Source: Beroe ovata | Lineage: Eukaryota > Ctenophora > Nuda > Beroida > Beroidae | DNA length: 10,407 nt | Assembly (NCBI GenBank): GCA_946803715.1 | Contig: CAMPET010000028.1 | Coordinates: 362,118 to 372,524 of the forward strand | Direction of reading: 5' to 3' | Part shown: piece after piece, positions 6,601 to 10,407 of the stretch | Layout of the letters: each line of letters begins with the position of its first letter | How positions within the stretch are numbered: position 1 is the stretch's first letter | Notes under the pieces: generated by a model | Told to the model about the DNA's origin: nothing | The model's input: only the letters and a program-made list of their open reading frames with translations | Database searches by the model: none | Program-made: the position numbers and the translations under genes

Positions 6601-9231
6601 TATGAGTTATACTTATACAATAAGTGTCTGCAGTATACTGTATACGTCAGACACTTATAAGTTATGCTTATACTATGAGTGTCTGGAGTATACTGTATAC
6701 TTATTAATTATACAATAAACAGTATAAGTTATACTGATGATATGAGGCATCAATGGAGTCTTAGAAATTCCATGCATCAGTCTAGATGAAGAAGTCAATA
6801 GTCGTGGTGTTCTCACTCTAGAGATGTTATCGAAACAAGATAACCTCATCTACACGTGGCTCCACACATCCAGTGTACTGTACCTTGGTGGATCCGATGG
6901 TGAAGGGAGTGAGGATGAGTTTATCGTCCACTTTGTTATATTTCTCGTCCACCCGGACAATAGTAGCTGCTGCACACGGGTGATGGACGATAATCTGCTG
7001 TCCTTCCGTACTGCTGTACCATGAGAACAGCTCCTGTCAATGAGGGAATGAGTTAGAAAATGGTTATTTAATTGTGTTGAGTTAGAAAATGATAGGAAAT
7101 TGATTCTACTGACATGGGAAAACCAACACGGACATTGACGGTTTCGACATTGGTAATGATAGTTCATACGACGCACAACTTGTGACACTTGTGACACTTG
7201 TGTGACACAAGGATGCTTCTCATTTTTTACAATTTCTGTATCAAATTCTCACCTCCACTCTGATATCGAGTGGTATTCGTGCAATAACCCGTCTCTCTGA
7301 CACACTGGTAACCACCAACTCAGCCGTGTTTTCAGCTGCACTGTATACCACCTAGAGTAAGAAAAGTGGGGTGTTAGGAAAAAACTCTCCGAAAATTGGT
7401 TTCCCTCATGACTACTAACTTAAGTCACTTGCAGGAATATCTTAACCTAGTCATTGACTAGATTGAATTGTTCCTGAAAATGACTGATATTGCAAAATAT
7501 ATTTCATATTGGGAGAAAATGATTCTCTGAGAGTGAAATTTGCGCTTTATTCACATCCCCTTCTGCATCACCACCCAAATTATTCCATATAAGGAATAAC
7601 TCTCTCTCTCACCTGATCATCGTGTGACCAGCACGNAATAAAGAATGCACAGATGCTGCGGACTACAACAACCAAATCTCATTTGGTTTTGGGAAAAATA
7701 TTATTTAACAAATCAGAAGTTGCTTCAGCTGGTTTCATACAGGCGACAAATACGCGTTAGGGATGCGGCCCGATTGACTAGGTGTGCCAATAAAAGGCCG
7801 ATAAACTGGGTCTGCCAATAAAAGCACACCTTTATCTGATTGGTTTAGCAATCGAAAATAAAGACTAAAGAGTACCTATAGCAGCTCAGTGCCCAGCAAA
7901 TTTGTATATTTTTGTCCGTAATCTCCAGGAAATTGAAATGATCGCCAGCAACTACATATCTAGTCTGTATTCCTGCTTACCGAGAAGGAGATGTTATCGA
8001 CACTGATCTGGGAGCTGTTCGTCTCGCTAGCCACCTTGACGAGCTTCATTATCCCGTCCTCGTATGTAATGAGTAGAATGGGGATGGAGTGTGCCCATTT
8101 AACTGTGACTGCGGGTACTATTCGGGATGAGTCCTGACTTTCGTCCCTGAAAAAATGAGTGGTGTGGAAATGTGGCACAATAATGAGTGGTGTGGAAATG
8201 AAAAATATTATTCATGAGTCCTGCGATTCACTGGGATACCGAGGGGTTAGGAAATGTTTGGAATGTTTCAGTGAAAATATTGAGACGTTCTTGGTCATAA
8301 TGTGAGTATGGATGTTCATATCATTGTTCATATCAAAACACTCGCATAAAACAAATAATGAGGGGTTAGGAAAGGAGATGGATAAATCCGTTTTAAGTTT
8401 AGTTTGACCATCATCCCTGATCAATGAAGGAGGATTCGTATATTAAAACCGTAACTCACCGTATAATGACGACAGGTTTATTGGTAACCCTGTTACCGTG
8501 CCTATCCCAGATCAGCACGTGGTTGTAACCATGGCAACTTGCCAGGAACTGATACTTCTTACTCCAGGACACGTGCGACACGTTCTGGAGTTGGGGTCTG
8601 ATCGGCTGGACGATGGAGTGAAGGACGGCTGAGGACAAAAATGTGAGTACATAATTCTATACTGACAATCATTATACCCATGCATGCATTTAGATAGAGG
8701 TTCTATCTAATCTAGAAGGTATGGAGACAAAGCAAAATATATATGATGTGAACTGAGCACAAAGCATACTCAGATGGCAATTGCTGAGGAAAATCTTGAA
8801 ATCTGAGGATTCGAATATGATCCACTCTCAGATCAGACATCGGCTACTCACGTTTAAGGACGCACACTTTGTAGGAGTTAGCAACATTCTGGTGAAGTTG
8901 TTGCTTTAGCTCGTGGTTCACAATAGCAACCGATACCGCTGAACTAGTATTGCCTGAGGGCGGGAATTGTATAGTTAAGCTGGGGAGAGTATTTTTCTCA
9001 ATTAATACGACTTAATTAGACTTTTAGGTAATTGACAGTTAGACAGTTGATAAATACGTTGACAGTTAGACAGGCAGGCATTCGGCAAGATTATAAAGAT
9101 ATAAACTTGTGTTTGAACAAAAACTCACCAGTAGCGAGCAGTCCTCCCCCATCAGGGTCAGGAAGCCATGCCATACAGTGGATCTTGGCACAGATAATGG
9201 GTGTGGTGAACACCTCAGTGCACGTGTACAT
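558..9231 (-). CDS. TULP4: TULP4-like protein: WD40 propeller, SOCS-like box, tubby-like domain (16 spliced exons)
   Basis: Hand-built spliced model: 9231-9129, 8953-8852, 8628-8460, 8146-7981, ~7662-7613, 7351-7253, 7033-6884, 6513-6385, 6095-5889, 5268-5161, 4957-4836, 4394-4313, 3533-3440, 2616-2530, 1151-1106, 657-558. Phases agree at every junction except exon 4 to exon 5. Residues about 1-345 form WD40 blades, with strand ends such as HVSWS, VLIWD, SCWSHDDQ and SLCW. Residues about 355-390 resemble a SOCS box (SLEFL, then KLPP). Residues about 400-600 follow the strand order of a tubby domain. The start was chosen because the 22 residues from Met-Tyr to the first blade Trp match my memory of the vertebrate TULP4 N-terminus in length and pattern, and an in-frame stop lies upstream. 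TULP4 is regarded as an Elongin B/C-Cullin substrate receptor. Human TULP4 is about 1540 residues, so this form lacks a long linker. The family call comes from memory of homologues, not a search. A divergent IFT121-type WD40 protein is the main alternative for the N-terminal half. Confidence 0.62.
658..1105. other. Intron 15-16; three TGGGTATAAAT repeats at 921-970
   Basis: No convincing coding sequence. A short motif of about 11 bp (GGGTATAAAT with TCT or ATGT before it) occurs three times with spacing of 18-20 bases. The rest is AT-rich and featureless. Confidence 0.4.
1106..1151 (-). CDS. Exon 15 (tentative microexon)
   Basis: The donor AG|GTGAGG is good. The acceptor is a tandem TAGCAG, so the exon could be 46 or 43 bases long. 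Phases fit both exon 14 and exon 16. It reads GIEIVSPLCIQEGQR. The polypyrimidine tract is poor and the exon is short, so this is a guess supported mainly by phase. Confidence 0.3.
1517..1572. repeat. Inverted repeat inside the element
   Basis: GTTATCTG and CTGTCCACT on the left pair with AGTGGACAGATAAC at 1559-1572. It may be a short fold-back copy of the element end nested beside the main copy at 1666. Confidence 0.5.
1714..1750. repeat. Hairpin CTTCATCGA / TCGATGAAG
   Basis: Exact 9-bp inverted repeats at 1714-1722 and 1742-1750, with a second overlapping pair ATCGAAG / CTTCGAT. Part of the CG-rich element. Confidence 0.5.
1932..1952. repeat. Tight hairpin GCAAGCCGC-TTC-GCGGCTTGC
   Basis: A perfect 9-bp stem with a 3-base loop of the stable C(TTC)G type, near the right part of the element. 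No T-run follows it, so a Pol III or bacterial terminator role is not indicated. Confidence 0.55.
2042..2529. other. Intron 14-15, remainder; no gene seen
   Basis: AT-rich sequence with ATGATG and TAAGTAAGTA stretches. No splice-bounded open frame fits the gene model. Confidence 0.4.
2530..2616 (-). CDS. Exon 14: tubby-like domain, divergent
   Basis: The acceptor is TCCTCCGCAG and the donor C|GTGAGA. It completes a Gly codon from exon 13 and reads GLPAVEMAEGKLQCPIQ, then FLHVCSILYR. The ambiguous base at 2531 is a third codon position of CGN, so the residue stays Arg. If the donor is not used the frame stays open to a stop near 2405. Confidence 0.6.
2830..3052. repeat. 25-bp minisatellite, about eight copies
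   Basis: The unit is about CCTCACTGTTCTTTACACAA plus ACAYA. Copies start near 2837, 2883, 2911, 2936, 2966, 2992, 3017 and 3041, with period 25-30. It lies in the exon 13-14 intron. On the gene strand each unit carries AACAG followed by GAGGTATGT or GAGGTGTGT, which look like splice sites. Open plus-strand frames across it are repeat artefacts. A 16-bp palindrome ACAAACATATGTTTGT is at 2851-2866. Confidence 0.85.
3339..3438. repeat. CAATTAACAC/CAATTAACCC array at the exon 13 donor
   Basis: About eight units of 10-11 bp (CAATTAACACT, CAATTAACC) run directly up to the donor. On the gene strand it is a ladder of TTAATTGGG and TTAATTGAGTG. Confidence 0.8.
3440..3533 (-). CDS. Exon 13: tubby-like domain
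   Basis: Acceptor TTCCCCAG, donor G|GTGAGT, phase 0 in and phase 1 out. It reads VSSLGKSVLFYSIHYSEKRS, then LLTVQLHNGV. This matches the tubby strand pair in which an alternating hydrophobic strand leads to a Lys/Arg turn and a strand ending in Pro/Gly. A C2-like fold was considered because strand patterns are similar. Confidence 0.76.
3534..4312. other. Intron 12-13; E-box cluster, otherwise AT-rich
   Basis: Three CACGTG palindromes lie at 3705, 3730 and 3747, and two more near the donor at 4274 and 4295. Around 3560-3605 there is an imperfect AGAATTA/TCAGAATTAG repeat. No coding sequence was found from 3780 to 4230. Confidence 0.5.
4239..4312. repeat. ACGTGATTATAAC repeats at the exon 12 donor
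   Basis: ACGTGATTATAAC occurs at about 4242 and 4275, with shorter ACGTG units between and after, ending at the donor. Confidence 0.55.
4313..4394 (-). CDS. Exon 12: tubby-like domain
   Basis: It reads VLNCSYSENFTLALRMSNKQL and ends ACC ATT|GTGAGT. The Ser-x-x-x-x-Phe-Thr strand is where tubby proteins have the 'RSN..GT.FT.YD' strand. The acceptor CCCAAG at 4396-4395 fits the phase left by exon 11. A better-looking CTGCAG lies 13 bases upstream (4409-4408), which would add codons but break phase. The 3' end is firm, the 5' end less so. Confidence 0.7.
4621..4835. repeat. CACACCCATATC array at the exon 11 donor
   Basis: Many degenerate copies of CACACCCATATC(T)CAC and CCTGTCTCACGCGCCACAC run to the donor of exon 11. 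On the gene strand it is a series of GTGAGA, GGGTAAG and GATATGGGTGTG words. Confidence 0.8.
4836..4957 (-). CDS. Exon 11: tubby-like domain
   Basis: The acceptor is ATTTTCCCAG and the frame is open throughout: VGGEAVALRAIKQTALMS, then GVHYEIMLRND. This fits the tubby strand pair where a Lys/Arg-rich turn precedes a Tyr-x-Ile-x-[IVL] strand. The ambiguous base at 4837 is the last but one exon base. The donor G|GTGCGT is weak; using it gives a phase that fits exon 12. Confidence 0.8.
5101..5160. repeat. CACCCAATTAAC / GTGACTAATCAC repeats at the exon 10 donor
   Basis: Two copies of GTGACTAATCACCCAA followed by two CACCCAATTAAC units, ending exactly at the GTGAGT donor. It resembles the array at the exon 13 donor. 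Confidence 0.7.
5161..5268 (-). CDS. Exon 10: start of tubby-like domain
   Basis: Exactly 36 codons, acceptor CCCCCGCAG, donor GAG|GTGAGT, phase 0 at both ends. It reads KNTPRVFSDTESAS, QCTLRVVRG, then EAQFMVAE. The Cys-x-x-[RK] strand followed by an acidic-ended strand resembles the first two strands of a tubby domain and the matching region of TULP4. Confidence 0.85.
5372..5449. other. GC-rich block between the exon 10 copies
   Basis: It starts with a C run (5372-5380) and ends with a G run (5433-5440) and CAAGTGCAG before the ambiguous base. The middle is much richer in G and C than anything else in the gene. It matches neither exon 10 copy. Confidence 0.5.
5451..5545 (-). pseudogene. Second, truncated copy of exon 10
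   Basis: This copy begins after CTGCAG at 5546 and encodes the same residues as exon 10 for 95 bases (KNTPRVFSDTESAS onward). It is cut at the ambiguous base at 5450, so it has no donor and lacks the last four codons. It differs from 5174-5268 at four sites, all synonymous third positions. Similarity also continues into the flanking intron for about 125 bp. It may be the other haplotype left in the assembly, or a recent partial tandem duplication. Confidence 0.75.
5758..5886. repeat. TTTATCCACTCCCCAT repeats near the exon 9 donor
   Basis: About three copies of a 16-18-bp unit plus CCCATTCA-type fragments lie between 5758 and the donor of exon 9. Confidence 0.6.
5889..6095 (-). CDS. Exon 9: final blade strands and SOCS-box-like segment
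   Basis: Exactly 69 codons. The acceptor has a long C-rich tract (CCTCCCACAG) and the donor is G|GTAAGT. It begins FISSLCWVGESSISVAT, the closing blade, and continues into PSLEFLASRCVTSA and HDVPKLPPNIRLNF. The second part has the form of a SOCS box: a BC box (small residue, Leu, three residues, Cys, three residues, aliphatic) and then a Cullin box around Leu-Pro. The BC-box Cys position is Ala here, so Elongin C binding may be weakened. Confidence 0.85.
6110..6146. repeat. Two copies of GGTTAGTAGTCGCCGG
   Basis: A 17-bp direct tandem duplication close to the acceptor of exon 9. Confidence 0.75.
6385..6513 (-). CDS. Exon 8: last WD40 blade, first part
   Basis: Exactly 43 codons, acceptor CTCTACAG, donor AAG|GTGAAT. 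It reads GLIAIGGCIP, then NVVCIYHHTGSLMKRVEMP. The pattern of a Tyr strand, a Gly turn and a Pro-Gly-like end matches the blade before the SOCS box in TULP4. Reading through the donor would give 14 more residues and a stop, so a short isoform by intron retention is possible in principle. The exact phase match with exon 9 favours splicing. Confidence 0.86.
6536..6735. repeat. TA-rich inverted and direct repeats in intron 7-8
   Basis: CAGACACTTATA occurs twice on the plus strand (near 6540 and 6648), and its complement form ATAAGTGTCTG or ATGAGTGTCTG occurs near 6620 and 6675, with AGTATACTGTATAC after each. Large hairpins could form. No open frame of note. Confidence 0.7.
6884..7033 (-). CDS. 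Exon 7: WD40 blade
   Basis: Exactly 50 codons, phase 0 at both ends, acceptor ATTGACAG and donor AAG|GTACAG. It starts ELFSWYSSTEGQQIIVHHP and ends KLILTPFTIGSTK. The FSW corresponds to the central strand of the next blade. Exon 8 continues in frame. Confidence 0.86.
7253..7351 (-). CDS. Exon 6: WD40 blade
   Basis: Exactly 33 codons between acceptor TTACTCTAG and donor GAG|GTGAGA, phase 0 at both ends. It reads VVYSAAENTAELVVTSV, then RRVIARIPLDIRVE. The strand-turn-strand order completes the blade begun in exon 5. Confidence 0.86.
7613..7662 (-). CDS. Exon 5: WD40 strand SCWSHDDQ (start uncertain, contains N)
   Basis: It reads SICAFFI-X-CWSHDDQ and joins exon 6 perfectly after CAG|GTGAGA, completing a blade that reads CWSHDDQVVYSAAENTAELVV. 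The 5' boundary is unclear: TTGTAG at 7664-7663 or CCGCAG at 7657-7656 could be the acceptor, and neither continues phase 0 from exon 4. An ambiguous base at 7636 lies in the exon and may hide an indel. The similarity across the exon 5-6 junction to the TULP4 blade W-T-P-D-D-Q-Q-V makes the coding call good despite this. Confidence 0.6.
7663..7980. other. Intron 4-5; inverted repeat at 7780-7831
   Basis: AGGTGTGC (7780-7787) and GCACACCT (7824-7831) are inverted. Between them TGCCAATAAAAG occurs twice. Otherwise AT-rich with no gene. Confidence 0.5.
7981..8146 (-). CDS. Exon 4: WD40 blade
   Basis: The acceptor is TTTTTTCAG|GG and the donor is TCG|GTAAGC. The Arg codon split with exon 3 is completed correctly. 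It reads AVTVKWAHSIPILLITYEDG and then KLVKVASE, a standard pair of propeller strands. The consensus donor leaves phase 0, which does not match either clear acceptor of exon 5. An upstream, poorer donor (A|GTGTCG at 8003) would restore the frame and shorten the loop by several residues, nearer the TULP4 spacing. Confidence 0.8.
8147..8459. other. Intron 3-4; two copies of AATGAGTGGTGTGGAAATG
   Basis: A 19-bp direct repeat at about 8154 and 8182. GAGGGGTTAGGAAA occurs at about 8241 and 8360, and a related word recurs at 9279. No coding sequence. Confidence 0.55.
8460..8628 (-). CDS. Exon 3: WD40 blade with VLIWD motif
   Basis: This is the clearest WD40 unit in the window: HVSWSKKYQFLASC, then HVLIWDRHGNRV, the typical pattern of two strands ending in a Trp-Asp dipeptide. 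The acceptor is GTCCTCAG at the 8629 side and the donor is G|GTGAGT. It starts and ends in phases that match exons 2 and 4. The same blade position in TULP4 and IFT121 has the form W-N-x-x-Y-Q-K-L, similar to W-S-K-K-Y-Q-F-L here. Confidence 0.86.
8852..8953 (-). CDS. Exon 2: WD40 blade
   Basis: The acceptor is CCCTCAG|GC and the donor is C|GTGAGT. The frame is open and joins exon 1 through a Gly codon. It reads AVSVAIVNHELKQQLHQ, then YKVCVLK. The first part would be an outer propeller strand following the LLATGN turn of exon 1. It ends with one codon base, matching exon 3. Confidence 0.75.
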
Positions 9232-9261
9232 GATGAGGAGGGGAGGTGGCGGTGGCGTGCC
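9129..9261 (-). CDS. Exon 1: start codon and first WD40 strand
   Basis: The proposed ATG is at 9231-9229 and begins MYTCTEVF. The exon runs to a blade strand (IHCMAW) and a Gly-rich turn (DPDGGGLLATG), then a consensus donor G|GTGAGT at 9128. Upstream in frame there are only Pro codons and then TAG at 9270-9268, so the ATG is the likely start. A CAG at 9264-9262 could be an acceptor, which would put further 5' UTR upstream. The exon ends with one base of a Gly codon, completed by exon 2. Confidence 0.68.
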
Positions 9262-9292
9262 CTGAGCTAGTCATTAGGGAGGGGTTAGAAAT

Positions 9293-9336
9293 GGGGGGCG
9301 GGGGGTAGAGAGGGGTAGGCGGTTTGGGGCGGGTGG
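9293..9336 (+). promoter_or_regulatory. G-rich stretch upstream of the start (possible quadruplex and GC boxes)
   Basis: Runs of six, six, four, four and three G separated by short spacers, with GGGGCGGG words resembling Sp1-type GC boxes. It is about 60-105 bases upstream of the proposed start codon, a reasonable core-promoter or 5' UTR position. Function is inferred from position only. Confidence 0.4.
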
Positions 9337-9415
9337 ATATCATCCAAAATCGAATGAAAAAATGTCAATAGTGGAGCGGAGTCTGAGATTGTGAAATGTA
9401 GCTTGAAATGGAGGT

Positions 9416-9495
9416 GAGCTGTTGTCAGACAGCTTTATTAAGGACAGAATAACTTATTCTGTCCTTAAACGCTTAAAGGTGTCTGAAAACAGCTC
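9416..9495. repeat. 80-bp near-perfect hairpin
   Basis: The left arm begins GAGCTGTTGTCAGACAGCTTT and the right arm, complemented, GAGCTGTTTTCAGACACCTTT. Both end in TTAAGGACAGAATAA at a 1-base centre (15-bp perfect core). The right arm has about five extra bases. No clear target-site duplication was seen. Confidence 0.85.
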
Positions 9496-9524
9496 AATAC
9501 TCAATAAGAACTGATTTAAGCAGC

Positions 9525-9548
9525 GTGTGTGTGTGTGTGTGTGCGTGT
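9525..9548. repeat. GT microsatellite
   Basis: Nine uninterrupted GT units, then GC and two more GT. Confidence 0.9.
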
Positions 9549-10080
9549 CTGACGCAAATCGCCAAAGCTATGAACGGTTGCGGTAGATTTAAAATTTGGG
9601 CAAGGTCCAAGAATACCACCATGTATGAGATTGAAAATGGAACATATACCGGGTGATTATTTCAAATTATTCTGGCACGAGCTTTATACAAAATAACATT
9701 ATGATTGGGCGACCGTAATATTGAGAAGGTAGAACATTTACATATCATAACGCAAAACAAAGATGCAAGTCCTATATCATGACCACTGGCAACGGATATT
9801 TGGATCGGTTAACGGTTTAGGACATAAGTCTTTCGAAAGACAAGAACAGATCAATGACAAAAGTGTCATGCCTGGATTGAGCTTCGATGGCAAAGGGTTA
9901 ATGGTTAAGAAGCATCGAAAAAAATCTCAAAGGGAGACTAGTGTCATAAAATAACTGAGTCTTGATTGAAGGCAACCCCAAACTGTGTCATATTAATACA
10001 CCTGACCCCGACCCCATCACACCAAATGATACCTTCTGTCATCATAATCCGACACCCCGCTTAATTGATTCTTGAGACGT
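9549..10080. other. Upstream region; no supported gene
   Basis: A 63-codon plus-strand frame at 9763-9954 (MQVLYHDHWQ...) has low-complexity Lys-rich content, no splice or family support and no poly(A) signal close by. I see no other structure. Confidence 0.4.
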
Positions 10081-10090
10081 GGACAGTTGT

Positions 10091-10162
10091 CACGTGTTAG
10101 AATAACCATTAACGTGACACAATGTCCAATCAGACAACCATGATTGGTTGAGATTTCACGTG
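10091..10162. promoter_or_regulatory. Paired CCAAT boxes and two CACGTG E-boxes
   Basis: CCAATCA and TGATTGG face each other across 8 bases (about 10125-10147), and CACGTG lies on both sides (10091-10096 and 10157-10162). This could be a distal promoter or the promoter of a divergent gene beyond the window. Confidence 0.35.
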
Positions 10163-10189
10163 ATGAAACGTGGTCTCATTACACACTCG

Positions 10190-10265
10190 CGCGATTACAC
10201 TCTAATAGCGTCTGATTACACCCTAATTACTGGTCTGATTACTCATTATACACCCTAATTACACG
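10190..10265. repeat. TCTGATTACACCCTAATTAC repeats
   Basis: About four degenerate units of GATTAC and ACCCTAATTAC. On the minus strand they give TAATTAGGGTGTA words like those of the donor-side intron arrays. Confidence 0.6.
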
Positions 10266-10407
10266 GTCATGAATGCATGTAATGGGATTCAATTAGAAAA
10301 TAACAGTCTCATTCTTCACAAACTGTAATATGAATACGGTGCCGTGAAAATTGAGTGCTGCAAAGTTCAATCTTCAATGTACCATGATCAAGATTCGCAT
10401 GAATGTA

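Noticed and set aside
9763-9954. 63-codon plus-strand frame beginning MQVLYHDH
   Set aside because: No recognised motif, Lys/Arg-rich tail, no splice sites or signals around it; length is expected by chance in AT-rich DNA.
1-10407. CRISPR array, tRNA, rRNA, bacterial operon or defence system
   Set aside because: The tandem repeats have no unique spacers of even length. No cloverleaf or rRNA-like stretch was found, and the spliced genes show eukaryotic DNA.

Overview
This is animal nuclear DNA, most likely from an invertebrate with compact genes. Many short exons (about 45-210 bp) sit between GT..AG introns, and the introns are full of short tandem repeats. There is no bacterial gene organisation. 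I cannot name the species.

One gene fills most of the window on the minus strand, with its start codon near 9231 and its end near 558. I assembled sixteen exons by hand from splice sites, reading phase and resemblance of the translated pieces. From the N-terminus they give WD40 beta-propeller blades, a SOCS-box-like segment and a divergent tubby-like C-terminal domain. That domain order is the one known for TULP4 (tubby-related protein 4, TUSP), a putative Elongin/Cullin ubiquitin-ligase substrate receptor. The product is about 600 residues, much shorter than human TULP4, and lacks its long linker. Exons 2-4 and 6-13 are well supported. Exon 5 has a phase conflict at its start. Exons 15 and 16 are tentative, but exon 16 is followed by an AATAAA signal.

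At the left edge (1-310, plus strand) the 3' end of a second, unidentified gene is visible as two exons around a 52-bp intron. It converges on the TULP4-like gene.

From the left: convergent 3' ends (1-660); an intron with small repeats (658-1105); an intron carrying a 531-bp inverted-repeat transposon-like element with TAAAA target-site duplications (1506-2036); a 25-bp minisatellite (2830-3052); exons 14 to 10 with repeat arrays directly beside their donor sites (2530-5268); a partial second copy of exon 10 next to an ambiguous base (5451-5545); exons 9 to 1 (5889-9261). The upstream region (9262-10407) has a G-rich stretch, an 80-bp hairpin, a GT microsatellite, paired CCAAT boxes and E-boxes. 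It is probably the promoter side and shows no convincing gene.
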